From assembly GCA_963422675.2 (NCBI GenBank), contig CAXVYS010000024.1, forward strand, positions 682,001 to 746,000: a DNA stretch of 64,000 bases, given 5' to 3'. A program made the position numbers and the translations under genes. The stretch comes from UBA4416 sp963422675 (GTDB lineage Bacteria; Bacteroidota; Bacteroidia; B-17B0; Aurantibacillaceae). The notes beneath the pieces are model-generated. The model saw only the letters and a list, made by a program, of their open reading frames with translations, ran no database searches and was not told where the DNA came from. Below are positions 28,001 through 36,244 of the stretch, piece by piece. The stretch's first letter is position 1, and each line of letters starts with the position of its first letter.

Positions 28001-28418
28001 TAACCTTACAGAGCGTTTATTATTGTATAGAGAGTTGGATAATATTGCTAAAACGGAAGATCTTGAAGTATTCGAATCTAAACTAAGAGATCGGTTTGGG
28101 CCATTACCAACAGAAGCCATTGAATTAATCAATGTGGTTCGAATGCGTTGGGCTGCTATGAAACTGGGTTTTGAAAAAATTACTTTAAAAAACAACAAAA
28201 TGCTTTCTTATTTTTTAAGTAAGCAGGATAGTGATTACTATAACTCTCCTATGTTTAAAGCGGTATTGTTATATGCTCAAAAAACACCTAAACAAACAGC
28301 CTTAAAGGAGCAAAACAATAAGTTGTGGCTCACCATCGAAAATGTAAAAAGCGTAAACGAAGCGATTACAGTGCTGGAAAAAATAAATGCTTTGGTGGTT
28401 GTGCAAATGCCTGCATAG
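25047..28418 (+). CDS. mfd: Transcription-repair coupling factor
   Basis: A 1123-residue Mfd of normal length for the phylum. It removes RNA polymerase stalled at lesions and recruits UvrA. The N-terminal UvrB-like part (to about 340), the RNA polymerase interaction domain beginning near LNPGDFVTHIDHGIGRF, the helicase motif I GDVGFGKTEIAIRAA (about residue 578), the DEEQ box (near 680), TLTATPIPRT, and the later motifs VATTIIESGLDISNAN and QMRGRVGRS are all present, as is the C-terminal TRCF domain. No frameshift is seen. The start at 25047 lies very close to the -7 box; an alternative start further in would lose conserved residues. Confidence 0.96.
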   Translation: MWWNGKFWGELQSKQVNLNTNVFISGLRGSSFAFLINDLFQNTDSNFFIVCNDKEKAAYVLNDLQTLLPEKHIFYFPESYKVPYKEEKTSNASVQERAETLSQLSKENYSGIVVTYAAALAEKVASKTSLSKNTLIIKKGEKLSIDFIQEFLTSYDFELCDFVSEPGQYAIRGGIVDVYSFAHELPYRIELFGNDVDAIKTFDPATQLSNHNYDFVTIIPDIQSNQVIEVRQPIFDYLLKDTVLCFDDVLYTKELIDKLFAKTQKSFEALTGEIKHIEPAELYLQADDFLSIIKPYRLIEYGLNAHISSQTISFNQSVQPQFNKNFEMLINDLKANKAKGYKNYLTTDNAKQAERLHTIFNDILSKEHRTYDSLIEHVNINIHEGFIDHELKIACYTDHQIFERYHRFHLKETRYKTAESLTLKEILSLNPGDFVTHIDHGIGRFGGLVKINANGKMQEAVKLVYKDNDFLYVSIHSLHRISKYTGKEGNVPRIDKIGSTTWSTLKQKTKRNVKEVAYDLIKLYAKRKAQPGHRYPQDNYLQHELEASFIYEDTPDQIKVTSDVKRDMEKPHPMDRLVCGDVGFGKTEIAIRAAFKAVCDSKQVAILVPTTILAYQHYKTFKDRLKDLPCTVNFINRFKSAKETKEVINGIQEGKIDILIGTHKIVGKDMKFKNLGLLIIDEEQKFGVGIKDKLKLFKATIDTLTLTATPIPRTLQFSLMGARDLSVISTPPPNRYPVQTELISFSEEAIRDAISYELNRGGQVYFVHNKVQNIQEVAGILQRLVPEARIAVGHGQMDGDKLEDIMLGFIEGEYDVLVATTIIESGLDISNANTIIINDSQNFGLSDLHQMRGRVGRSNKKAFCYLLTPPFINLTSEARKRLKAIVEFSDLGSGFQIAMRDLDIRGAGNLLGGEQSGFINDMGFDTYMKILNEAIEELKQEDWYKETIEDGESANTDKSVFSRQFVKETTVDTDLQLLIPDTYVSNLTERLLLYRELDNIAKTEDLEVFESKLRDRFGPLPTEAIELINVVRMRWAAMKLGFEKITLKNNKMLSYFLSKQDSDYYNSPMFKAVLLYAQKTPKQTALKEQNNKLWLTIENVKSVNEAITVLEKINALVVVQMPA

Positions 28419-28504
28419 CTAGTTCGGAGGTTCTTACCCTGAGTCTTTTTCTTTTAACGGTTTCCCCTGTCGTATTAAAACCTATTACCAAAAAATTATA
28501 TAAT

Positions 28505-28542
28505 AAAAAACCCGTTGTGATAATTATCACAACGGGTTTTTT
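28505..28542. terminator. Bidirectional terminator: 38-bp perfect palindrome
   Basis: The sequence from AAAAAACCCGTTGTGAT to its exact reverse complement is a perfect 38-base palindrome flanked internally by A and T runs, so it can end transcription in both directions between the convergent mfd and T9SS cargo genes. Confidence 0.93.
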
Positions 28543-28559
28543 ATAGTGATTATAAATGA

Positions 28560-29924
28560 TTATTGAGCGATCATTTTTTTAGTTGTTGCATTACCATCTA
28601 CCGTTAAAGTATAGTAGTAAACACCAGCTGAATAAGAACCTAAGTTAACTGTGTGAACACCTGTTGAATTAGCCACTTTTTCAGAAGAAATTAAACGACC
28701 CATAACGTCAGTTACAGTAAATGTAGCAGAGTTAGCATCTTTTACTAATTCATAATTTACAGTTGAACCGTTTGAGAATGGATTAGGAGAGTTTTGACCT
28801 AAAGCAAAACCTTTTGCTTTTGCTTCATTGATCCCAACAGATGAATTACCAGTAATACTGAAATACATGTTTGGAGCAGTAGTTAAATCACCAATCGTGT
28901 TATTGTTATAAGTAGCACTGTACATGGCGTGTCTTTGTTTTTTATCATAATTAACACCCATATTCCATGAAGTAACATCTACCTGATAATCACGGTAATC
29001 TGCAGCAGCTGTTACAGCCGGGCTGCTTTGATTCCAAACAATTCCACAAAAACCATTAATAGTAGGTACTACAGCAGTAGTAAAGCTATACATGGTTTGG
29101 TTTAATGTGTGAGTTCCACCCGGTACAAATGTATACATACAAGTAACAATGTTTCCGGCAGGAATAACTACACCAGCAGGAGCTGAAACAGATGTAAAAG
29201 GAATAGAGATAGCTTTTGAGAAACCATATCCTTTTCCTGTAGAATCACCAGGTTGTAACACGTATTTTACTAATTTCATATTTGTTGCAGGAGCAGCAGG
29301 GCTTACTTTGTTTCCTGCAGCACCAACAGCACCAACAACTTTTGGTCCTATTACAGATTTTCTCCATGTTGAAATAGGAGAAACCCAAACGCTTGAATTA
29401 GCAAATTTATTATATACAGCTGTGTTAGTTGAATCACCCCAAATTAAATAGGTATACAATGTATCAATAGCAGCTGTTTTTTTAACGTAAGAAGCAAGAA
29501 TAAAAATAGAATCCACATTATAAGAATCGTTCATACTTACAATTGATTGAAACGAAGGCTGAATAAGAGTAGATTTAGGATCAAATGTTGTTCCTAAAAA
29601 GATATCGTTATTAGGTCTGATAGTTGCACCACTAGCTACACTAACAGTAGAATCCATAAATACACTCGCTAAAAAAGTATCTTCCTGAGGGTTAGCAGAA
29701 GTAATATCAATCCCTTTTTGAGTCATTACTTGCTCAATCGGATCTTTTTGCCAAGCAAATGGTCCTCCTTGAGTTTTTGCTAAAGCTTTTAATTTAGCAG
29801 GAATTTTAGCATTTGGGTCCAACATTGCCTTGTGCATATGCTGAGTAGGCGCTTTAGCAGTGTTTTGAGCTGTAGCCCCAACACATAGTGCTAAAGTAGC
29901 AATGGATAAATAAATTTTTTTCAT
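28560..29924 (-). CDS. Secreted T9SS-sorted protein of unknown function
   Basis: A 454-residue exported protein with signal peptide MKKIYLSIATLALCVGATAQ and a clear T9SS type A sorting domain at the C-terminus (about 372-454): GQNSPNPFSNGSTVNYEL, VTDVMGRLI and YSAGVYYYTLTV. The middle (about 60-370) is beta-rich and threonine/serine-rich without a catalytic motif I recognise. It is transcribed from a well-formed promoter at 29957-29987 and stops at the shared palindromic terminator. Confidence 0.85.
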   Translation of the reverse strand: MKKIYLSIATLALCVGATAQNTAKAPTQHMHKAMLDPNAKIPAKLKALAKTQGGPFAWQKDPIEQVMTQKGIDITSANPQEDTFLASVFMDSTVSVASGATIRPNNDIFLGTTFDPKSTLIQPSFQSIVSMNDSYNVDSIFILASYVKKTAAIDTLYTYLIWGDSTNTAVYNKFANSSVWVSPISTWRKSVIGPKVVGAVGAAGNKVSPAAPATNMKLVKYVLQPGDSTGKGYGFSKAISIPFTSVSAPAGVVIPAGNIVTCMYTFVPGGTHTLNQTMYSFTTAVVPTINGFCGIVWNQSSPAVTAAADYRDYQVDVTSWNMGVNYDKKQRHAMYSATYNNNTIGDLTTAPNMYFSITGNSSVGINEAKAKGFALGQNSPNPFSNGSTVNYELVKDANSATFTVTDVMGRLISSEKVANSTGVHTVNLGSYSAGVYYYTLTVDGNATTKKMIAQ

Positions 29925-29956
29925 GTTTATTTGAGTTTAGATAATTTGTATACTAA

Positions 29957-29987
29957 CAAAAATAATAATTTGATAACATAAAACCAA
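29957..29987 (-). promoter_or_regulatory. Bacteroidota-type promoter for the T9SS cargo gene
   Basis: On the minus strand TTG (plus 29985-29987), a 20-base spacer and TATTTTTG (plus 29957-29964), an exact -7 match. The start codon is 32 bases downstream. Confidence 0.7.
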
Positions 29988-30064
29988 TTAATTTAACAAT
30001 ATTTTGGTCATTGAAAAAATGAGTTGATGTTTACGTATTTGAATCGTTTTTATGATAACTATGT

Positions 30065-30072
30065 TATATTTG
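30065..30072 (+). promoter_or_regulatory. -7 box before the thioesterase gene
   Basis: TATATTTG matches TAnnTTTG exactly and lies four bases before the GTG start codon, implying a leaderless message. A TTTG at 30038 is 23 bases upstream, a little far for a -33 box. Confidence 0.45.
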
Positions 30073-30076
30073 AATC

Positions 30077-30499
30077 GTGCTAAAACAAACAACACAGCAA
30101 CTCATCAAATTTAGTGAAGTCGATTCGCTCCAGGTCGTTTGGCATGGCCACTATGTAAGGTATTTCGAAGATGGAAGAGAAGCCTTTGGCAACCACTATA
30201 ACTTAGGATATTTGGATATTTACGAACATGGTTTAGCGGTTCCTTTAATCGATCTCGAATTAAAATTTAAACGAATTTTAGAATATGGTGATACTGCAAT
30301 TGTTGATACAACATTTATTGATTCACCTGCGGCTAAATTAATTTTCGAATATAAAATTACAAGTCTGAAACATGGTTATGTAGCCTGTACAGGAAGAAGC
30401 ACACAGGTTTTTATGGATCCCAAAACAAAAGACCTCCACATTACAATGCCTGCATTTTTTGAAAAATGGAAACAAAAATGGCTCATTAAAAATTCATAA
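30077..30499 (+). CDS. Acyl-CoA thioesterase, 4-hydroxybenzoyl-CoA thioesterase family
   Basis: A 140-residue hotdog-fold protein. FSEVDSLQVVWHGHYVRYFEDGREAFG is the 4HBT active-site region: the Asp in 'EVDSLQVVWHGHY' takes the place of the catalytic Asp of the YbgC/4HBT group. It hydrolyses acyl-CoA or acyl-ACP thioesters. The start codon is GTG. It heads a run of genes (LolA-like, lipoprotein, hotdog dehydratase) whose combination is typical of the accessory genes of aryl-polyene and dialkylresorcinol clusters, so its substrate may be a polyene or aryl thioester. Confidence 0.85.
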   Translation: MLKQTTQQLIKFSEVDSLQVVWHGHYVRYFEDGREAFGNHYNLGYLDIYEHGLAVPLIDLELKFKRILEYGDTAIVDTTFIDSPAAKLIFEYKITSLKHGYVACTGRSTQVFMDPKTKDLHITMPAFFEKWKQKWLIKNS

Positions 30500-30536
30500 A
30501 GATTTCTAACACTACAAAAACCCTGTAAAGTATCCG

Positions 30537-30544
30537 TACTTTTG
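30537..30544 (+). promoter_or_regulatory. -7 box before the LolA-like gene
   Basis: TACTTTTG matches TAnnTTTG exactly, four bases before the ATG at 30549, again suggesting a leaderless transcript. Confidence 0.45.
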
Positions 30545-30548
30545 ACTC

Positions 30549-31169
30549 ATGCTTAAACTATTATTTTTATTACTATTTCCTGCTATCTGTTTTTCTCAAA
30601 CGTTTAAAACCGTAAAGGATACTGCGGCTTTAAAGCTGAAAATTGAAAACATGAGCAAGTCTACAACCTCCATAGAATCTGACTTTTCACAGGAAAAAGA
30701 CCTGAGTGTGTTGTCTGAAAAAATAACCAGCAAAGGACACTTCGTTTTTAAAAAAGATAATTTATTGCGTTGGGAATATAGTTCTCCATCAAAATATTTA
30801 ATTGTGATCAACAAAGAAAAGGTAACTATTAAAGATGAAAAAAAGACCAGTAAATATGATATGAACAGCAATAAGGTCTTTAAAGAAATTAATGATATTA
30901 TGGTGTCCTGCGTTCAGGGAACCATTTTTAAATCCAATAAATTTAAAACGGTTTATTATGAGAACGATAAATTTTATAAGCTGGAACTGTTGCCACAGGT
31001 AAAAAACATGAAGGACGCATTCAAAAAAATTAATTTGTATTTCGATAAAAACGTAACTTCGGTGGCTAAAATGGAAATGGTTGAGGCAAATGATGACATT
31101 ACATTGTTAGACTTTTTCAATAAAAAACTAAATGCGCCGATTAACGAAACAATATTTACTGTTAAGTAG
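30549..31169 (+). CDS. LolA-like outer-membrane lipoprotein carrier protein
   Basis: A 206-residue periplasmic protein with signal peptide MLKLLFLLLFPAICFSQ. The body has the LolA pattern: SDFSQEKDLSVLSEKITSKGHFVFKKDNLLRWEYSSPSKY in sequence, then a beta-sheet shell. LolA carries lipoproteins across the periplasm, but LolA-like proteins in polyene and flexirubin clusters are thought to handle lipid products. The context here (thioesterase before, lipoprotein overlapping, hotdog dehydratase after) favours the second role. The gene's last 38 bases overlap the next gene in another frame. Confidence 0.8.
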   Translation: MLKLLFLLLFPAICFSQTFKTVKDTAALKLKIENMSKSTTSIESDFSQEKDLSVLSEKITSKGHFVFKKDNLLRWEYSSPSKYLIVINKEKVTIKDEKKTSKYDMNSNKVFKEINDIMVSCVQGTIFKSNKFKTVYYENDKFYKLELLPQVKNMKDAFKKINLYFDKNVTSVAKMEMVEANDDITLLDFFNKKLNAPINETIFTVK

Positions 31170-31782
31170 TATTTTATGCCTGGGCTTTGTTTCCTGCCGA
31201 ATCCATAAGTATAAAAACGCGAAAAACTGTCAATTGGTTGTTATGGATGAACAGATGTTTCAACCGGTACTAACATCAAGGGCAGCCATAAAATATAATG
31301 CAAGCATCGATGTTTTAAAAAATCATTTGAGCGGAATGATTGTGGTTAAACAAACAGATTCTGTTACCACCCATATTGTATTTATTACAGAGTTGGGGAT
31401 GAAAATGTTTGATTTTGAAGTAAAGCCGTATGAAGTAAATGCGGTATATGTTTTTGAACCGCTTAATAAACCGCTTTTAATAAATGCATTGAAAAGAAAC
31501 TTCTATCACCTTTTTTTATTTAAAGTTTTTTATACAGAAGCTCAACGTTGCAAAACTGCAAAAACACCCTTGTTTTATCTGATTGCAAGACCCGGCAGCG
31601 ATGACCGATTTTTTACGACAGACTCTTTAGGTTTAACAACACAAGAACTATTTAATGGACGCAAAAAGTCTTCTAAAATAGAGTACGTATTTAATAAAGC
31701 AACCAATACTTATTCGCAAATTAAATGTGTGCAGTATGGGTTTGCAAAAATCAAAATAGAGCTAAACCATATAGAAAACTAA
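31132..31782 (+). CDS. Lipoprotein of unknown function, possible DUF3261-type analogue
   Basis: A 216-residue protein; YLLLSSILCLGFVSC ends in a lipobox cysteine at residue 22, so it is probably a lipoprotein. The rest (for example HIVFITELGMKMFDFEV and LINALKRNFYHLFLFKVFY) has no motif I can name with certainty. The position, directly after lolA and overlapping it by 38 bases, is where aryl-polyene clusters carry a DUF3261 lipoprotein, so it may be an analogue; this is inference from context. Confidence 0.6.
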   Translation: MRRLTKQYLLLSSILCLGFVSCRIHKYKNAKNCQLVVMDEQMFQPVLTSRAAIKYNASIDVLKNHLSGMIVVKQTDSVTTHIVFITELGMKMFDFEVKPYEVNAVYVFEPLNKPLLINALKRNFYHLFLFKVFYTEAQRCKTAKTPLFYLIARPGSDDRFFTTDSLGLTTQELFNGRKKSSKIEYVFNKATNTYSQIKCVQYGFAKIKIELNHIEN

Positions 31783-31786
31783 ACAC

Positions 31787-32167
31787 ATGACATCTACTTT
31801 TTTACTAAACGACTTTTATACCATTGATGTCCTTGAAAAAACAGAAGACACTAAAATTGTGGCAACGATTTCCTTAAATGTAACGCATAGTGTGTTTAAG
31901 GGCCATTTCGAACAAATGCCGGTAGTGCCGGGCGTGTTCCAAACCCAGGTGATAAAGGAGTTGTTACAGCAGCATATTCAAAGGAATCTTCAGTTGTTAA
32001 CCGGAGACAATATTAAATTTATGGGAATGATTCTGCCGGACAAACACCCAAAAGTTCAGCTTGAAATCAGCTACCGTAACGATGAAAATAAATATATTAC
32101 CGAGGCTAAACTGTTTTACGAAAACACTACATTTACAAAGTTTAAAGGAACCTTTATTTCATACTAA
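31787..32167 (+). CDS. FabZ-like hotdog 3-hydroxyacyl-ACP dehydratase
   Basis: A 126-residue hotdog-fold protein. HSVFKGHFEQMPVVPGVFQTQVIKELL matches the FabA/FabZ active-site region, in which His of GHF and a downstream acidic residue on the long helix are catalytic; here the helix has Gln and Glu. It is shorter than housekeeping FabZ (about 145) and closer to the ApeI/ApeP type found in aryl-polyene clusters. It would remove water from 3-hydroxyacyl-ACP intermediates. It follows the lipoprotein gene by 4 bases and is in the same operon. Confidence 0.75.
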   Translation: MTSTFLLNDFYTIDVLEKTEDTKIVATISLNVTHSVFKGHFEQMPVVPGVFQTQVIKELLQQHIQRNLQLLTGDNIKFMGMILPDKHPKVQLEISYRNDENKYITEAKLFYENTTFTKFKGTFISY

Positions 32168-32176
32168 TATATACAC

Positions 32177-32776
32177 ATGGAAACCCAATCTCTTCTTAAT
32201 AAACAAAACGACAAAACGGTTTTTAAAATTGTTTTACTGGTAAGTATTTTAATTTGTTTAGTTGTTGTCATTTTAAATCAAAAATTAATTCCTGTTCCTG
32301 ATTCTTTCCCTTCCTTTATTTATAAGCTGCCATTGGTAAACGCTATATTAAACGGGAGTTGCAGCGTTTTATTAATTGCTTCACTTTGGGCTATTAAGAA
32401 AAAAAACATTCAACTACACAAACGTTTAAACCTCACAGCCTTTTTATTATCAGCGTTATTTATTGTGTGTTATGTTACCGCGCATTATTTTATTCCCGAT
32501 ACGGTTTTTGGTGATGTGGATCACTCACACCATTTAGATGATGCAGAGCGGGCAAACGTTGCAGGAGTGAGACCTGTTTATTTGGTTATTTTGCTGACAC
32601 ACATTTTTTTCGCAGTAATTGTTTTACCATTAGTGCTTTTATCCTTTTATTATGGATTAAAAGATGATAGGGTGAAACATAAAAAAATAACACGTTTCAG
32701 TTACCCTATCTGGTTATATGTTACTATAACAGGAGTAGTAGTGTATGCTATGATCTCTCCTTACTATAACTATTAG
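32177..32776 (+). CDS. DUF420-family membrane protein
   Basis: A 199-residue inner-membrane protein with about five hydrophobic segments. YVTAHYFIPDTVFGD, VRPVYLVILLTHIFFAVIVLPLVLL and RFSYPIWLYVTITGVVVYAMI are typical of the DUF420 (YozB) family. The conserved histidines in TAHY and LTHI suggest haem or copper handling; relatives sit near cytochrome oxidase assembly genes, though none are here. It begins 9 bases after the hotdog dehydratase gene, so it shares that transcript or simply follows it. Confidence 0.8.
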   Translation: METQSLLNKQNDKTVFKIVLLVSILICLVVVILNQKLIPVPDSFPSFIYKLPLVNAILNGSCSVLLIASLWAIKKKNIQLHKRLNLTAFLLSALFIVCYVTAHYFIPDTVFGDVDHSHHLDDAERANVAGVRPVYLVILLTHIFFAVIVLPLVLLSFYYGLKDDRVKHKKITRFSYPIWLYVTITGVVVYAMISPYYNY

Positions 32777-32838
32777 GTTATCGCAAAAGCGACAGCTACC
32801 AAAAATTAAGCCAATTATTAAAAGTGGTTATGGTTTTG

Positions 32839-32846
32839 TATATTTG
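32839..32846 (+). promoter_or_regulatory. -7 box of the rpoN promoter
   Basis: TATATTTG, an exact TAnnTTTG match, 11 bases before the rpoN ATG. No convincing -33 box. Confidence 0.5.
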
Positions 32847-32857
32847 CTCCAATAGTT

Positions 32858-34342
32858 ATGGCACTTAAACAAACCCAGCAATTAAAGTTACTACAAAAAC
32901 TTTCGCCCCAGCAAATTCAGTTAATGAAATTGCTGCAGTTGCCTACTGTTGCTCTCGAACAACGTATCAAAGAAGAATTGGAAATAAATCCGGCATTGGA
33001 AGAAGGAGATTCTGAATTTGAAAGCGAAACCGAGAACGAATATGAGGAAGTCGATAATTCTTCGGCAGAAGAGGTAAATGATTACGAGGAAAAAGAGGTT
33101 GAAAAAATTGATGATGGATTTGAGATTGAAGATTATATGGATGCCGGTGAGCTGGATTCGTATAAATATGAAATATCAAACAGGAGTGCTGATGATGAAA
33201 CATTTCAATCGGTAGTAGTTGAAGGGCCTGATTTCCATTCTCAACTTGAGGAACAATTAGGTTTGCGGGATCTTACAGATGAACAATATAATATTGGGTT
33301 GTATTTAATTGGGTGTATCGATGAAGATGGGTATATCCGCAGAGACCTGGAATTGATTGTAGACGATTTGGCGTTTTCACAAAATATACAAACAACAAAA
33401 GAAGAACTCGAATTCGTATTAAAAACCATACAGGAGTTCGACCCCATAGGTGTAGGCGCACGGAGTCTCCAGGAATGCCTGTTAATACAGCTCGAACGAA
33501 AACCGGTGAAAGCCCGGGAAACACATCTTGCTATTGAAGTTGTAAAAACAATGATGGATGAGTTTTCCAAAAAACACTATGATAAAATCATCCGGAAATT
33601 AAATATTGAAGATGAAGACCTGAAAGATATTATTTCAGAAATCACAAACTTAAATCCTCGTCCGGGAAACTCGGAAGGCGATAATAAGGGACAAATATCA
33701 GAAGTTGTTCCCGATTTTAATGTCAGCGTAAATGACGGTGTTCCCGAGTTAAGCATTAACCAGCGCAACATGCCTGAATTAAAAATCAGCGATGATTATG
33801 CGGAAATGCTTAAAGAATATTCCAGGAAAAAAGATAAAACAGGAAAAGAAGCAACGTCCTTTGTAAAAGGGAAAATAGAATCGGCACAATGGTTTATTGA
33901 AGCCTTACAACAACGGCATCAAACCATGCTTATTTGTATGCATACCATTATGCAGTATCAAAATGAGTATTTCGCGAGTGGCGACGAATCCAAGCTAAAA
34001 CCAATGATTCTAAAGGATATCGCTGATAAGGTGGGGCTGGATATTTCAACCGTATCCCGTGTAGCTAACAGCAAATATGTGCAAACACCTTATGGTACGT
34101 TTTTACTAAAAACTTTTTTCTCTGAATCGTTAAGCACAGATAATGGGGAAGAGGTGAGTACCAGAGAAGTAAAGAAAATTTTACAGGATTGTATTGCTAC
34201 AGAAGAAAAAAAGAAGCCTTTAACAGATGATGCGCTGTGTATTATTTTAAAAGAAAAAGGCTATAACATTGCCCGTAGAACAGTAGCCAAGTACCGTGAG
34301 CAATTGGATATCCCCGTTGCGAGAATGCGCAAAGAAATTTAA
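32858..34342 (+). CDS. rpoN: RNA polymerase sigma-54 factor
   Basis: A 494-residue sigma-54. Region I is the glutamine/leucine-rich LKQTQQLKLLQKLSPQQIQLMKLLQLP. Region II is a long acidic linker (about 47-110, many Glu and Asp). The core-binding and DNA-binding parts follow (LNPRPG; helix-turn-helix KDIADKVGLDISTVSRVANSKY). The RpoN box ARRTVAKYRE is at residues 472-481. It needs AAA+ activators to open promoters; none is encoded in the window. The gene ends two bases before the stop of the convergent SBBP-repeat gene, with no terminator visible between them. Confidence 0.96.
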   Translation: MALKQTQQLKLLQKLSPQQIQLMKLLQLPTVALEQRIKEELEINPALEEGDSEFESETENEYEEVDNSSAEEVNDYEEKEVEKIDDGFEIEDYMDAGELDSYKYEISNRSADDETFQSVVVEGPDFHSQLEEQLGLRDLTDEQYNIGLYLIGCIDEDGYIRRDLELIVDDLAFSQNIQTTKEELEFVLKTIQEFDPIGVGARSLQECLLIQLERKPVKARETHLAIEVVKTMMDEFSKKHYDKIIRKLNIEDEDLKDIISEITNLNPRPGNSEGDNKGQISEVVPDFNVSVNDGVPELSINQRNMPELKISDDYAEMLKEYSRKKDKTGKEATSFVKGKIESAQWFIEALQQRHQTMLICMHTIMQYQNEYFASGDESKLKPMILKDIADKVGLDISTVSRVANSKYVQTPYGTFLLKTFFSESLSTDNGEEVSTREVKKILQDCIATEEKKKPLTDDALCIILKEKGYNIARRTVAKYREQLDIPVARMRKEI

Positions 34343-34344
34343 TA

Positions 34345-36015
34345 CTATTTGATCAGTTTAAAGGAAAGGATTTCTGTGCTTGTGCGAATGGTAACAACAT
34401 AAATACCAGCCATTAAGGATTCTGTATTTAGAGTAGAAACATCTTCTGTTTTTAAATCAGGAAACACCTCTCTTCCCATCAAATCAACACAGGAAACAGT
34501 TAAAACACCTTCCCCTTTTATGTACAGCGTATTTTTAAAAGGATTGGGGTAAACAGAAATGCTGTTGTTGGAGGTAATGGTTTGTAAGCCTAATGGCACC
34601 AGATTTCCCACATTTAGTTTAACCATATACCCATCCACACTTGCATTTAAAGCTGCCTGGTAAGGCGAGGCCGATAAAGGAAAATTAGTACTGCTCGTAG
34701 TGCCTGTAAATTCCAGAAAAGAGCTCTTATAGCTTACAATATCAAAAATCTCTTCATCCATGGATCCGCCATAATAGCTGGCCCATAGGGGAATAAACGA
34801 AATGGTATTAAACTTGGCAATAAGTACATCATAACCCCCACCATTAGCAGGCTGTGTGCCAGCAGATGTCATAGGAACAGAGTTGCTTTCCGTTTGGCCT
34901 GCGAGCGTTAATTCATAAGGAGAAGATAAAACCATCCTGGCTAAATTATCGTTTGCTGTTCCTCCAAATAGGGTTGACTTTAAAAGCGTTCCGTTAGGAG
35001 CCCATTTTGTGATAAACCAATCATTTAATCCTTTATTAAAAGTTTGATAAGCTCCGGCCGTTGTATCGAAATTGGAACTGGATGTATGTCCCGCTAAATA
35101 GATCTGCGAAAACCGATCACACACCAAACCCCAGGTATCATCAACACCGCCTCCTCCAATATATGTCGAAAACAGCCTTGCTCCGCTGGAATCCAGTTTT
35201 ATAAGATAAACATCGTTACTCCCATCATTTACATTTTGAAAAGCCCCTGCACTTGTATTTAAGTTAGTGCTAAATGACCCTCCTGCACCAATGATGTTGC
35301 AATCATCATCCAGGGCAATAGCGTGGATGTCTTCCGAGTTATTGCCTCCATAGTAGGTACACCATTTTAACAGGCCGTCCGGCGAAAACCTGGCAATAAA
35401 AGCATCGGTATTTCCACTGATGGTTGGTTGAAAGGAGCCCGATGTGGTATAAAGATTGGCACTGGTAGTTGTACCGCCTATAATAATATGATTAAAACGG
35501 TCGGCCTTTAAATCAAAAGCAAAATCACCACCACTTTTCCCAAAATAAGTACTCCAGATAATATGCCCCGAAGGATCTATCTTAGTAATGAAACAATCGT
35601 AGCTTCCATTTTGTACAGGCTGGAAACAACCTGTTGAGGTAAAGGTATTTAAGCTGCTCGTATAACCACAAAAAACCAGGTTCCCATCACCGGTGGTGGT
35701 TATTTTTTCTGCACTGTCAAAATTAGATCCCCCTAAATAAGTACACCACACCAGTCCCCCGCAACTATCAAATTTGCTGATGAACCCATCATAATTTCCG
35801 GAATAGGTATCATGGATGAGGCCTGGAGTAACGGGAAGATCTGTACTATAAGTATTTCCAATAACATAAGTGTTTTTAAGAGAGTCCATACACAAGCTTT
35901 TGATCTCATCACTTTGTGTACCACCAAAATAAGTTGAAAAGGAATTGCATGTTGTTTGGCATCTACCCGACACATGAAGAGTAAGCAGTATAAACAGGAT
36001 CAGAGGCCTTTTCAT
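34345..36015 (-). CDS. Secreted SBBP-repeat protein with T9SS sorting domain
   Basis: A protein of 556 residues if started at the ATG at 36015, which gives the signal peptide MKRPLILFILLTLHVSGRCQ; an in-frame ATG six bases upstream (36021) is also possible. The body is a run of about seven to eight modules of roughly 48 residues with the SBBP pattern (YFGGTQSDEIKSLCMDS, then GNTYSTDLPVTPG, then DGFISKFDSCGGLVWCTYLGG), likely a beta-propeller. The T9SS type A domain at the end (about 480-556) has ISVYPNPFKNTLYI and AGIYVVTI. It is a surface or extracellular protein with unknown ligand. Confidence 0.88.
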   Translation of the reverse strand: MKRPLILFILLTLHVSGRCQTTCNSFSTYFGGTQSDEIKSLCMDSLKNTYVIGNTYSTDLPVTPGLIHDTYSGNYDGFISKFDSCGGLVWCTYLGGSNFDSAEKITTTGDGNLVFCGYTSSLNTFTSTGCFQPVQNGSYDCFITKIDPSGHIIWSTYFGKSGGDFAFDLKADRFNHIIIGGTTTSANLYTTSGSFQPTISGNTDAFIARFSPDGLLKWCTYYGGNNSEDIHAIALDDDCNIIGAGGSFSTNLNTSAGAFQNVNDGSNDVYLIKLDSSGARLFSTYIGGGGVDDTWGLVCDRFSQIYLAGHTSSSNFDTTAGAYQTFNKGLNDWFITKWAPNGTLLKSTLFGGTANDNLARMVLSSPYELTLAGQTESNSVPMTSAGTQPANGGGYDVLIAKFNTISFIPLWASYYGGSMDEEIFDIVSYKSSFLEFTGTTSSTNFPLSASPYQAALNASVDGYMVKLNVGNLVPLGLQTITSNNSISVYPNPFKNTLYIKGEGVLTVSCVDLMGREVFPDLKTEDVSTLNTESLMAGIYVVTIRTSTEILSFKLIK

Positions 36016-36025
36016 TAGCATAAAA

Positions 36026-36033
36026 CAAACTTA
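36026..36033 (-). promoter_or_regulatory. -7 box before the SBBP-repeat gene
   Basis: The minus strand reads TAAGTTTG, an exact TAnnTTTG match ten bases before the ATG at 36015. Its position favours that start over the one at 36021. Confidence 0.45.
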
Positions 36034-36244
36034 AGCACTTGTATTTTAATAATGGAGAAAATATTGCTGTCTAATAAAAGGGGTAAAAGCAGTATCAAAT
36101 TATTTTTATCCGGAATAAGCAGATTATCAGGTATTTAAAAATGATTATTCCCTTTTTTATTGAGTGAAGGTCGTTTTAAATTTAGTGGAGCGATTTTCAT
36201 TAACCCCTAATTATCATATATTTACTATAAAAACATTTGAATTT

